A DNA stretch of 15,954 nt from Clostridia bacterium (GTDB taxonomy: Bacteria > Bacillota_A > Clostridia > Christensenellales > Aristaeellaceae), in NCBI GenBank assembly GCA_017432405.1, contig JAFRJF010000086.1:1-15954 (forward strand), written 5' to 3'. Of the stretch, positions 1 to 7,472 are shown one piece after another. The translations under genes were made by a program, and so were the position numbers. The notes under the pieces are model-generated. The model saw only the letters and a program-made list of their open reading frames with translations. It had not been told where the DNA came from and ran no database searches. Within the stretch, counting starts at the first letter, position 1, and the number at the start of each line of letters is the position of its first letter.

Positions 1-1267
1 CGAAGGGAATGATGCACTTGCGCTCGCGCACCAGCACCGAAACCAGTATGCCCTTTCGGATGTTCAGCTTGTTCAGCGGGATGTTCAGGTAGGGCGCGCC
101 CTCCAGGGCGGTGAACTCATAGGCCTCCACCTGGCCGCCCATCATGTAATAGACCTTCTCCACCACCGAGTTGCGGCTGTTGTTCAGCGCCCGCACCGAG
201 CGCAGTATGGCGTTGGCGGTGGTCAGCTTGGGGCTGATGGCGCAGTCGATGCCCAGGTCCTCCACGATGTCCATGGCGTTGAGCCGGTTCACCTTGACGA
301 TGACCTTCTTCACGCCCCGGCGCGCGCCGTACATGCCGGTGATCAGGTTTTCCTCGTCCCGGTTGGTCAGGCAGATCAGCGCCCCGCAGTCGGCCAGGTT
401 CTCTGATTCCAGCACCTCGGTGTCGGTGCCGTCGGCGTTGATGACCATCACGCCGTCCAGCTGGTCCGCCAGCCGCAGGCACTTCTTCTCGTCGATCTCG
501 ATCATCCGCAGGTAGACGCCCATGCCGGCGATGATGCGGGCCAGGTAGTAGGAGATGTGGCCGCCGCCGATCAGCAGCGCCGACTTCAGCCGCTGGGTGT
601 CCTTGCCCAGCTGCTTGAAGAAGCGGGTGATGGATTCCCGGTCGCCGGTGGCGTACACCCGGTCGCCCGGCAGCAGCACGCTGGAGCCGTCGGGGATAAA
701 GGCGCTGCCGTTGCGCTGCACGGCGGTGAACTGTATGCGAGGGTAGCGCCCGTGCAGGCGGGAGAGGGGCGTGTTCAGTATGGCGTCCCGCTCCTCGGTG
801 CGGAATTCCACCATCTCCACCCGGCCGTGGGCAAAGGTTTCCACATTGATGGCGAAGGGGAAGCGAAGCAGGCGGGAGATCTCCAGCGCCGCGGAGCGCT
901 CGGGGTTGGCCACCTGGTCGATGTCCAGCTTCTTCTGCAGCAGCGTCAGGCTCTCGGTATATTCGGGGTCGCGGATGCGGGCGATGGTGTACTTTGCCCC
1001 CAGCTGCTTCGCGGCCAGGCAGCATACCATGTTCAGCTCGTCATTGCCCGTGACGGCGATGATCACGTCCGCGGCCTCCACATTGGCCTCGATCAGGGTC
1101 TTGACGTTGGCGCCGTTGCCCCGTATGCACATCACGTCCAGCGTCTCACTGGCCTTGTTCAGCGCCTGCTGGCTGCGATCCAGTATGGTGATGTCGTGGC
1201 CGTCCTTGGAAAGATACTGGGCCAGCGTATAGCCCACCTTGCCGTTGCCGACGATGATGATGTTCAA
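1..1267 (-). CDS. trkA: Trk system potassium uptake protein TrkA (3' end missing)
   Basis: TrkA is the peripheral NAD-binding regulatory subunit that gates the TrkH/KtrB-type potassium channel at the inner face of the membrane. I translated 422 residues; the E. coli protein has 458, so about 35 C-terminal residues lie beyond the window. The protein shows the classical duplicated layout: an RCK_N Rossmann domain at about 1-120 (G7-N-G9-K-V-G12 loop, acidic D30 ending the second strand), an RCK_C domain at about 140-220, a second RCK_N at about 229-345 (LLIGGGHIS) and the start of a second RCK_C from about 368. There is no ATG near the N-terminus. The TTG at 1267-1265 fits because AAGGGGG lies 7 nt upstream and the glycine loop then starts at residue 7, as in the family. 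The partner channel gene is not in the window. No clear promoter was seen, so transcription may continue from the upstream isomerase gene. Confidence 0.93.
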   Translation of the reverse strand, partial: MNIIIVGNGKVGYTLAQYLSKDGHDITILDRSQQALNKASETLDVMCIRGNGANVKTLIEANVEAADVIIAVTGNDELNMVCCLAAKQLGAKYTIARIRDPEYTESLTLLQKKLDIDQVANPERSAALEISRLLRFPFAINVETFAHGRVEMVEFRTEERDAILNTPLSRLHGRYPRIQFTAVQRNGSAFIPDGSSVLLPGDRVYATGDRESITRFFKQLGKDTQRLKSALLIGGGHISYYLARIIAGMGVYLRMIEIDEKKCLRLADQLDGVMVINADGTDTEVLESENLADCGALICLTNRDEENLITGMYGARRGVKKVIVKVNRLNAMDIVEDLGIDCAISPKLTTANAILRSVRALNNSRNSVVEKVYYMMGGQVEAYEFTALEGAPYLNIPLNKLNIRKGILVSVLVRERKCIIPF

Positions 1268-1296
1268 GCTGATACCCCCTTGAAGGAAGAACGTTA

Positions 1297-1446
1297 ATTA
1301 GGAATGAGGAATTAGGAATGAGGAATGGAGAAGCAAATCCCTGACGGGATTTGTTTATTTCAGGGAATCGAGGATGTTGTTTCATGTAAAAGAAATCCGC
1401 AAGGATTTCCACAACCATTCCTAATTCCTCATTCCTAATTCCTCAT
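1297..1446. repeat. MITE-like inverted-repeat element built of heptamer repeats
   Basis: Both ends consist of alternating heptamers ATTAGGA and ATGAGGA. The left arm (1297-1324) is ATTAGGA-ATGAGGA twice, then ATGG; the right arm (1446-1419 on the minus strand) is ATGAGGA-ATTAGGA twice, then ATGG. The arms are inverted copies. Between them are two perfect small hairpins: CAAATCCC/GGGATTTG with a 4-base loop (1334-1353) and GAAATCC/GGATTTC with a GCAA loop (1392-1409). There is no coding capacity. The composition is AT-rich compared with its GC-rich neighbours. On the minus strand the second hairpin is followed by TTTTA, so it may weakly terminate transcription between the isomerase gene and trkA. 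The form suggests a non-autonomous mobile or slippage-amplified repeat. No target duplication was seen. Confidence 0.7.
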
Positions 1447-2212
1447 TTAACTTTTTGATGTATTTCACGGCTGCCGCCGCGTCCTGTACAAACGTCTCCG
1501 AAGTGACGCCGCACAGGCTGATGCCGCCGGTGTAGCCCATCGTGTACAGCGGTGAGAGCATGCGGCCGTAGTCCTCGCCGTCGCCGGGGGCTGGAAGCCG
1601 CCGGGTCAGCGCGTTTTCCAGGTGGACGTGCCCCAGCAGCGGCCAGGCCCGCCGCAGCGCGTCCATGGGCTCGCTGGCCATGGACATGTGGCCCCAGTGG
1701 GCGGCCACGGCGATGTTGTTCAGCTGCAGCAGCCCGGCGATCAACGTCGCCTCGGACACCAGGTTCAAAAGGCTGCAATCGGCCTTGCGCAGCGGCTCCA
1801 GGCACACGGTGATGCCGCACTCCTTCGCGTGGCCCTGGCACAGCCGCAGAAAGTTGCCCAGCTGCCGCCAGGCGAAGGGAAAGTCGCCGTCTTCAGATAC
1901 GGCGCGGGACTTCGCGGCGTCCAGCACGACGATCTTCGCGCCGAGCCTGCGTGCGCGACCCAGGGCGTGCCTCAGGTAGCCGTGCAGCGCTGTGGCGTTG
2001 ACCCCCGGCCCGGTGATGGGCAGATCGCCCGGCAGCATGTCCCGGCAGGCATAAACCCGTATGCCCGTCGCGTCCGCCCAGTCCGCCAGCTCGATAAAGT
2101 CCGTCTCCGGAAGCGCGGCCAGCTCCGCCAGGGACAGCTCCACATAGTCGAAGCCCAGCCTCGCCGCTTCGGGCAGGTTGACAAAATCCGTGCAGATGCC
2201 GATGAGCGCCAT
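1421..2212 (-). CDS. Sugar phosphate isomerase/epimerase-like TIM-barrel protein
   Basis: This 263-residue protein resembles the xylose isomerase-like TIM-barrel superfamily (COG1082: sugar phosphate isomerases/epimerases, hydroxypyruvate isomerase, IolE/IolI). Supporting features are the N-terminal strand MALIGIC followed by FDYVELSL, ITVCLEPL (E139, the usual first metal ligand), the HWGHMSM strand end (172-178), LGHVHLEN (193-200) and GYTGGISLCG (226-235). Length is normal. Two usual metal ligands look altered: the Asp before GH is H172, and the C-terminal strand Glu is absent from ISLCG, so it may be a non-standard enzyme. The ATG at 2212 follows a purine-rich AAGGGAAGGG stretch. The last nine residues (LNEELGMRN) and the TAG stop are encoded inside the heptamer repeat element. 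It has its own promoter and diverges from fba, which hints at a role in sugar metabolism. The substrate cannot be told from sequence. Confidence 0.8.
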   Translation of the reverse strand: MALIGICTDFVNLPEAARLGFDYVELSLAELAALPETDFIELADWADATGIRVYACRDMLPGDLPITGPGVNATALHGYLRHALGRARRLGAKIVVLDAAKSRAVSEDGDFPFAWRQLGNFLRLCQGHAKECGITVCLEPLRKADCSLLNLVSEATLIAGLLQLNNIAVAAHWGHMSMASEPMDALRRAWPLLGHVHLENALTRRLPAPGDGEDYGRMLSPLYTMGYTGGISLCGVTSETFVQDAAAAVKYIKKLNEELGMRN

Positions 2213-2263
2213 GAACCCTTCCCTTCGATGCGGGCATACACCCCATCCATTTTATCATTCACC

Positions 2264-2292
2264 AGTATACGCCTGTTTGACGTTTTAGTCAA
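2264..2292 (-). promoter_or_regulatory. Sigma-A-type promoter of the isomerase-like gene, with overlapping palindrome
   Basis: Read on the minus strand, a TTGACT -35 box (2292-2287) is separated by exactly 17 bp from a TATACT -10 box (2269-2264), which is near consensus. Transcription should begin near 2257, about 45 nt before the ATG at 2212. A palindrome TTTGAC-N6-GTCAAA (2276-2293) covers the -35 box and half of the spacer, a position where a repressor would block polymerase. No regulator is identified. Confidence 0.7.
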
Positions 2293-2380
2293 ATCCGAAA
2301 GGCATTAAGAAAGCGCCAATAGATGTTATTTTTATTAAATGAGTCAAGGGGGACGGTTCTATTGACTTAAAAACTTATGC

Positions 2381-2409
2381 TTGATTTTATCACGCATTGC
2401 TGGTATAAT
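2381..2409 (+). promoter_or_regulatory. Sigma-A-type promoter of fba
   Basis: A TTGATT -35 box (2381-2386), a 17-bp spacer and a perfect TATAAT -10 box (2404-2409) put the start site near 2416, giving a leader of about 25 nt before the ATG at 2441. Just upstream, AGTCAA (2342-2347) and TTGACT (2362-2367) form a loose inverted repeat. The strength of this promoter fits a highly expressed glycolytic gene. Confidence 0.8.
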
Positions 2410-2440
2410 TTAACCAGCCTAATATAAAGGAGTGTTTACT

Positions 2441-3424
2441 ATGGCTCTTGTTACTTCCACCGAGATGTTCAAGAAGGCTTACAATGGCGGCTACGCCATC
2501 GGCGCTTTCAACGTGAACAACATGGAGATCATCCAGGGCATCACCGAGGCCGCCATCGAAAAGCGCGCCCCGCTGATCCTGCAGGTCTCCAAGGGCGCTC
2601 GCGCCTATGCCAAGCACGTGTACCTGATGCACCTGATCCGGGCCGCCATCGAGGACGCCGAGCAGACTGCGGGCTTCGACCTGCCCATCGTCGTCCACCT
2701 GGACCACGGCGATTCCTTCGAGCTGTGCAAGAGCTGCATCGACGGTGGCTTCACCTCCGTCATGATCGATAAGAGCGGCCTGCCCATCGAGGAGAACATC
2801 AAGATCACCAAGCAGGTCGTCGAGTACGCCCACGACCACGGCGTGGTCGTCGAGGCCGAGCTGGGCACTCTGGCCGGCGTCGAGGACGAGGTCAACGTCT
2901 CCGCCGAGGATTCCAGCTACACCCGTCCCGAGGACGTGCAGCACTTCGTCGAGGAGACCGGCTGCGACTCCCTGGCCATCGCCATCGGCACCTCTCACGG
3001 CGCCTACAAGTTCAAGGCTGAGCAGTGCACCCGCAACGAAAAGGGCATCCTGGTGCCCCCGCCGCTGCGCTTCGACATCCTGGACGAGGTCGCCAAGCGC
3101 TTGCCCGGCTTCCCGATCGTGCTGCACGGCTCTTCCTCCGTGCCGCAGGAGTTCGTGAAGATCATCAACGCCAACGGCGGCAAGATGCCCGACGCCGTCG
3201 GCATCCCCGAGGAGCAGCTGCGTCAGGCTGCCCGCGGCGCGGTCTGCAAGATCAACATCGATTCCGACCTGCGCCTGGCCATGACCGCCTGCATCCGCCA
3301 GCACTTCGCGGAGCATCCGGATCACTTCGATCCCCGCCAGTACCTGAAGCCCGCCCGTGTCGCCATCAAGGAGATGGTTGAGCACAAGCTGGTCGACGTG
3401 CTGGGCTGCGACGGCAAGGCATAA
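2441..3424 (+). CDS. fba: Class II fructose-bisphosphate aldolase
   Basis: This 327-residue cytoplasmic enzyme should cleave fructose-1,6-bisphosphate to dihydroxyacetone phosphate and glyceraldehyde-3-phosphate in glycolysis, using zinc. The class II signatures are present: HLDHGDS at 86-92 (D88 catalytic, H89 zinc ligand), E140 in VEAELG, H186 in GTSHG, H229 in LHGSS, and the phosphate-binding NIDSD at 272-276. The chosen ATG (2441) has AAAGGAG at 2427-2432 eight bases upstream; a GTG at 2432 in the same frame overlaps the ribosome site and was not used. Codon use is strongly biased to C/G-ending codons and avoids ATA isoleucine, unlike most neighbours, consistent with high expression. It is transcribed alone: its own promoter lies upstream and hairpins follow. 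Related tagatose- or ketose-bisphosphate aldolases share the fold, but the motifs and length favour a glycolytic Fba. Confidence 0.96.
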   Translation: MALVTSTEMFKKAYNGGYAIGAFNVNNMEIIQGITEAAIEKRAPLILQVSKGARAYAKHVYLMHLIRAAIEDAEQTAGFDLPIVVHLDHGDSFELCKSCIDGGFTSVMIDKSGLPIEENIKITKQVVEYAHDHGVVVEAELGTLAGVEDEVNVSAEDSSYTRPEDVQHFVEETGCDSLAIAIGTSHGAYKFKAEQCTRNEKGILVPPPLRFDILDEVAKRLPGFPIVLHGSSSVPQEFVKIINANGGKMPDAVGIPEEQLRQAARGAVCKINIDSDLRLAMTACIRQHFAEHPDHFDPRQYLKPARVAIKEMVEHKLVDVLGCDGKA

Positions 3425-3448
3425 TCCGACACTACCCTGGACACATTG

Positions 3449-3488
3449 GGCGCGCCAGCAATGGCGCGCCTGTTTCGCAATGAAACAG
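3449..3488 (+). terminator. Tandem hairpins after fba
   Basis: A perfect 8-bp GC stem GGCGCGCC / GGCGCGCC (3449-3456 with 3463-3470, loop AGCAAT) is followed at once by a second perfect 7-bp stem CTGTTTC / GAAACAG (3470-3476 with 3482-3488, loop GCAAT). The T-tract after the first stem is short (TGTTT). I read this as the fba terminator, probably leaky enough to matter for the next gene. Confidence 0.6.
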
Positions 3489-3520
3489 AATTCAGTATTT
3501 ACCAACCAGCATAACCAGCC

Positions 3521-6409
3521 ATGAAATCAAACCACACCCACAAAAAGCGCAATTCCTGGCGGCGGGCGGGCCGTCCGTTTACAGCGGGCGACTGGCTGCG
3601 TTTGTTTGCGCTGGCGACGGCTATCGCGGCGTTGGCCTGGGCAGGGGTGGCCTTCGTATCCGCGGACGGGGGAAGGGAGGAAGCCTCCCCGGTGGTGATC
3701 GATCGGGTGATGACCTCGAATCCCTCGGCCTGCTACAGCGTCCAAGGTGAATATTACGATTGGGTTGAGCTGCGCAACATCTCCGGCGAAACGGTCAGCC
3801 TGGCGGGCTGGCGGCTGGGGGACACCGTGGACCAGCGCGGGGCCTTCGAGCTTGGGGATGCCGCGCTGTCGCCGGGAGAAAGCATGATCGTCTACTGCGC
3901 CAAAGCGCCCGAGGACTTCGAGGGCAGCGAGCGGTTCTCCGGCTTCAAGCTGAGTGCCAACGGCGAGATGCTGGCCCTGTCCGACGGGCAGCGCAGGCTT
4001 CGGCAGGTGCTGGAGGTGCCTGCCATGGCCGCCGCCCAGGTCTACCAGAGGGACGACGACGGCGAATACCGGGTGGTGAGCTTTGCCGCAATGGCCGAGG
4101 CCGGGGCGGTGGACCTGCGGCCGCCCTTCAATCCCGACGGCGTGTTCATCAGCGAGCTGATGGCCGCCAACCACACCCAGCTGCAGGACGGGGACGGCGA
4201 CTGGCCCGATTGGATCGAGCTGTTCAACGGCGCTGCCCATCCCGTGGACCTGGCGGGATACGTCCTGTCCGACGACGACGTGAACCAGCGCAAGTGGGTG
4301 CTTCCTTCGGTGACGGTGCAGCCCGGCGAATACCTGGTGGTGTTTGCTTCGGGCAAGGACCGCCGGGACGCAGAGCTGCATACCAACTTCAAGCTGTCCA
4401 CCGTTTCGGAGGCCGTGCGGCTGTACGATCCCGACGGGCGCGTGGTCTCATGGGTGGAATACGACGGCCTGCCCAGGGAGATTTCGCTTTCCCGCCTGAC
4501 GGATGGCACCCTGACCACCGAGATCGCCCCAACGCCCGGCTATGAGAACAGCGAGGCCGGCGTGCGCGCGGCGCGGATGCTGGTGAGCGAAAATGTCGGC
4601 GATCTTCGGATCAACGAGATCATGGCCAGCGGCACCGGCAGCGACTGGATCGAGTTGTACAATGACGCCGACCACAGCGTGGACCTGACGGGCGTCGGCC
4701 TGTCCGACGACACCAACCACCCCCGCCGCTGGCAGTTCCCGGAGGGGGCGCTGATCCCCGCCAAGGGGTACGTCGCGGTGCTGCTCACAGGCAAGGAAGG
4801 GGCCAGCGGCATACAGAACGGCCGCTACTGCGCCGACCTTGCTCTCACGGCGGGGGAGACCGCTGTGCTGGCCGAGCCGGACGGCACGCTGCTGGACAAG
4901 GTGACGCTGTTCGAGCAATACCGCAACGTCAGTTACGGCCGGGCAGAGGGCCAGGCGCGCTACCGCTACTTCGCGGAACCCACCCCCGGCGAGGCCAACG
5001 CGACCGCCTCCTACGCGAAGAAGGCGGCAAACGTCGAGTTTTCCGAGCCCGGCGGTCAGCACAGCGACACAAAACTGTCTGTGGCGCTCTCCGGTGATCC
5101 GGACGTGACCATCTACTACACCACCGACGGCAGCGAGCCCACCACGTCCTCGAAGGCCTACAGCGCGCCCATCGAGCTGAAGCGCAGCACCGTGATCAAG
5201 GCGGTCGCCTGGCAGGCAGATGTGATGCCCTCGGACCTGTGCGTGCAGAGCTATATCCTCGGGGCGTCGCACACGGTGCGGCTGGTCAGCGTATCCGGCA
5301 ACAGTGCCGAGCTGGACGGCAAGACGGGCATGCTCAATACCGGCTTGAAGGGCGAGGGGGCCGATGCCTTCGTGGAGGTCTACGAGCCCGACGGCACCCG
5401 GGTGATCGCCCAGAAGTGCCTGATGAAGCTGGCCGGGCACAGCACCCGCGAGCACGAGGGGCAGAAGGGCTTTTCGCTGCGAGCCAAAAAGATATACGGC
5501 GAAAGCCGTTTCAACTATGCCTTGTTCTCAAACCGTGATTATACGTCCTACAAGTCCTTCGTGATGCGGGCCTCGGGCCAGGACTGCAGGCAGACCTTCA
5601 TGCGCGATTCCATACTCAGTGCCCTCGCCGCGGACACCGGCGTGCTGTACCGGGAGACCGAGGTCTGCGTGGTGTACGTCAACGGCCGGTATTGGGGCGC
5701 TTACAACATGCGCGAGCGCGTCAGCAATGACAGCATCGCCCAATTCCACGGCTGGGACAATCCCGACGACGTGGAGTACAAGGAGGGCGGCGGCTATTCC
5801 TCCGAGAATTACCGGCAGATGCTGAGCTGGGTCGAGGCGCACGACCTGTCCGACGACGCCAACGTGGAGGCGCTGCGGGGCATGATGGACATCGAAAACT
5901 ACCTGGAATACGTGATGCTGGAGATGTACATCAACAACCAGGACCTGGGCAACGTGGGCTTCTACCGCAATCCAAATGCCGACGGCCTCTGGCGCTGGGC
6001 CCTGTTTGACCTGGATCTGAGCTACCAGCTGGCCGGCGACAACGTGAAGGCCTGGCTGGAGGGAGAGACCGTCGGCACCATCACCGACCAGAGCAACCTG
6101 TTGTTCAGAAAGCTGATGAAAAACGACGGCCTTCGGGACTGGTTTCTGCGCCGCATGGGTGAGCTGCTGGCCACCACCTTCAGCGCGGAGAACGTGACCG
6201 GGAAGATACGGGCGCGATACGCGCTGCTGGAGCCGGAGATGGAGGCCGAATGCAAGCGCTGGAACTGGACCACCGCCACCTGGAAGCGCTACGGCCAGCG
6301 GATGCTCAACTACGCCAAGAGCCGCCCGGCGAACCTGATCCAGTACCTGAACGCGAACTTCAAGCTGACCGAGGCGCAGGCACAGGAGTACTTTGGGGGC
6401 GCACAGTAA
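3521..6409 (+). CDS. Membrane-anchored CotH protein with three lamin-tail domains
   Basis: This 962-residue surface protein starts with a basic tail and one hydrophobic segment (about 26-47), so it is exported and probably anchored by its N-terminus. Three lamin-tail domains follow at about 57-160, 207-310 and 362-460, each with the DWxEL(R/F/Y)N signature (D80, D230, D375) and a following LxGxxLSD-like turn. A chitobiase-C-terminal-like module at about 505-578 carries IYYTTDGSEPT. A CotH domain occupies about 636-935, with GFSLRAKKIYG, VNGRYWGAYNMRE (720-732), NNQD (805-808) and ALFDLD (827-832, D830 and D832 being likely metal ligands). CotH proteins are atypical secreted protein kinases, first known from spore coats. 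The ATG at 3521 is forced: an in-frame TAA lies at 3512-3514. No Shine-Dalgarno sequence precedes it. A strong terminator ends it, so it stands alone. The exact target is unknown. Confidence 0.88.
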   Translation: MKSNHTHKKRNSWRRAGRPFTAGDWLRLFALATAIAALAWAGVAFVSADGGREEASPVVIDRVMTSNPSACYSVQGEYYDWVELRNISGETVSLAGWRLGDTVDQRGAFELGDAALSPGESMIVYCAKAPEDFEGSERFSGFKLSANGEMLALSDGQRRLRQVLEVPAMAAAQVYQRDDDGEYRVVSFAAMAEAGAVDLRPPFNPDGVFISELMAANHTQLQDGDGDWPDWIELFNGAAHPVDLAGYVLSDDDVNQRKWVLPSVTVQPGEYLVVFASGKDRRDAELHTNFKLSTVSEAVRLYDPDGRVVSWVEYDGLPREISLSRLTDGTLTTEIAPTPGYENSEAGVRAARMLVSENVGDLRINEIMASGTGSDWIELYNDADHSVDLTGVGLSDDTNHPRRWQFPEGALIPAKGYVAVLLTGKEGASGIQNGRYCADLALTAGETAVLAEPDGTLLDKVTLFEQYRNVSYGRAEGQARYRYFAEPTPGEANATASYAKKAANVEFSEPGGQHSDTKLSVALSGDPDVTIYYTTDGSEPTTSSKAYSAPIELKRSTVIKAVAWQADVMPSDLCVQSYILGASHTVRLVSVSGNSAELDGKTGMLNTGLKGEGADAFVEVYEPDGTRVIAQKCLMKLAGHSTREHEGQKGFSLRAKKIYGESRFNYALFSNRDYTSYKSFVMRASGQDCRQTFMRDSILSALAADTGVLYRETEVCVVYVNGRYWGAYNMRERVSNDSIAQFHGWDNPDDVEYKEGGGYSSENYRQMLSWVEAHDLSDDANVEALRGMMDIENYLEYVMLEMYINNQDLGNVGFYRNPNADGLWRWALFDLDLSYQLAGDNVKAWLEGETVGTITDQSNLLFRKLMKNDGLRDWFLRRMGELLATTFSAENVTGKIRARYALLEPEMEAECKRWNWTTATWKRYGQRMLNYAKSRPANLIQYLNANFKLTEAQAQEYFGGAQ

Positions 6410-6427
6410 AGTAATAGTGCTTTGCCG

Positions 6428-6467
6428 AATAGCCAAGCGCAAATTTGCGCTTGGCTATTGCGTTTTT
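6428..6467 (+). terminator. Rho-independent terminator after the CotH gene
   Basis: A perfect 32-bp palindrome (arms 6428-6443 and 6444-6459, core GCGCAAATTTGCGC) is followed by GCGTTTTT. The loop must form by opening the central AT pairs. It sits 18 bases after the CotH stop codon. Confidence 0.9.
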
Positions 6468-6486
6468 CGCCGGTTTATGGTACACT
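6458..6486 (+). promoter_or_regulatory. Possible promoter of the LysR gene
   Basis: TTGCGT (6458-6463), a 17-bp spacer and TACACT (6481-6486) form a moderate sigma-A promoter that overlaps the end of the preceding terminator. An overlapping TATAAG (6486-6491) lacks a good -35. The AT-rich stretch 6487-6540 before the gene could hold an autoregulatory site, but I could not define one. Confidence 0.4.
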
Positions 6487-6550
6487 ATAAGCGAATAAGG
6501 AATTATTATTATGTAACTCAACCGAATAAATCAGAATTATGGAGGATGCC

Positions 6551-7462
6551 ATGATTGACGTCAAGCTGTTGACACTTCTGAAAGTGCATGAAACCGGCAA
6601 TTATACCCGTGCGGCGGAGCAGCTTTCACTGACACAGCCCGCCGTCAGCCAGCACATCAAGCAGATCGAGAAGGAGCTGAATACCAGCCTGTTCGTGCGC
6701 AGCGGCGGCAAGATCCGCCCAACGCCGGATGGCAAGCTGGTGATTGAGTATGCCGAAAGGGTCCTTTCGCTGTATGAGAACCTGCAACAGGCCCTGCTGG
6801 ATCAAAAGCGCAGCATCGAGCGCCTGCGGGTGGGCATCACCCATACCTCCGAGAGCAACGTGGTCACGGAGGTGCTGGCCAAGTATGCCGAGCAAAACGA
6901 GAACCTGAGCATCACGATACAGACCGATACAATAAATAATCTTTATGCCATGCTAAAGAATTATAAGATTGATATCGCCATCGTGGAAGGCGCGGTTCAG
7001 GACCCCAGCATCAATTCCATCATGCTGGATACCGACTTTCTGGTGTGCGCGGTGTCCAACGAGAGTCCGTTGGCGAAGAAGAGCATCGTCACGCTGGACG
7101 AGCTGAAGCGCGAGCGGCTGATCCTGCGCCTGCCCAGCTCCGGCACACGGAACCTGTTTGCCGCCCACCTGGAGAGCCGCAACATCTCCATCGATGAATT
7201 CAACGTCACCCTGGAGGTCGACAACATCGCCACCATCAAGGACCTGATCCGCCGCAATTACGGCGTGTCGATACTGCCCCGCAGCGCCTGCATGGACGAG
7301 CTGAAGAAGGGCAAGATGACCGTGCTGCCCATCGAAAACCTGAGCATGATCCGGGAGATGAACATCCTCTACCACAAGAGCTTCCGCCACGCGGACATAT
7401 TGCAGGACATTGTGCGCATCTACAATGAATCCGTGCGCTTCTACAAGAACGGGGAGCAGTGA
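6551..7462 (+). CDS. LysR-family transcriptional regulator
   Basis: This 303-residue protein has an N-terminal winged helix-turn-helix (about 1-60; recognition region AAEQLSLTQPAVSQHIKQIE at 21-40, the LysR signature) and a periplasmic-binding-protein-like effector domain from about residue 92 (RLRVGITHTSES), with SSGTRNLF and GVSILP as typical co-inducer pocket loops. It should act as a tetramer in the cytoplasm and respond to a small ligand. The ATG at 6551 is chosen because GGAGG (6541-6545) lies 5 bases before it; an earlier ATG at 6539 overlaps this site. The gene is followed 10 bases later by surE on the same strand, an unusual arrangement because LysR genes are more often divergent from their targets. 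The CYTH gene just beyond may belong to the same unit. The effector and targets are unknown. Confidence 0.92.
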   Translation: MIDVKLLTLLKVHETGNYTRAAEQLSLTQPAVSQHIKQIEKELNTSLFVRSGGKIRPTPDGKLVIEYAERVLSLYENLQQALLDQKRSIERLRVGITHTSESNVVTEVLAKYAEQNENLSITIQTDTINNLYAMLKNYKIDIAIVEGAVQDPSINSIMLDTDFLVCAVSNESPLAKKSIVTLDELKRERLILRLPSSGTRNLFAAHLESRNISIDEFNVTLEVDNIATIKDLIRRNYGVSILPRSACMDELKKGKMTVLPIENLSMIREMNILYHKSFRHADILQDIVRIYNESVRFYKNGEQ

Positions 7463-7472
7463 GGGACGAACG

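Noticed and set aside
557..1297. A 246-codon plus-strand frame over trkA.
   Set aside because: It is a complement-strand shadow of trkA, with no family resemblance and no ribosome site.
1297..1446. CRISPR-like array from the heptamer repeats.
   Set aside because: The units are 7 bp, directly adjacent without spacers, and occur in inverted arms.
2341..2367. Left part of a mobile repeat (AGTCAA, GGGGGACGG, TTGACT) upstream of fba.
   Set aside because: It resembles repeat fragments seen in some bacteria, but it is short, without a second copy here, and I cannot support it as an element.
2432..2440. GTG start for fba, three codons upstream.
   Set aside because: The codon overlaps the AAAGGAG ribosome site; the ATG at 2441 has ideal spacing.
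2390..3505. A 371-codon open frame on the minus strand opposite fba.
   Set aside because: Fba is unmistakable on the other strand; the antisense product has low-complexity Leu/Asp/Gly/His composition and matches no family I know.
4448..5455. A 335-codon minus-strand frame inside the CotH gene.
   Set aside because: Antisense to conserved lamin-tail and chitobiase-like domains; composition is that of a shadow frame.
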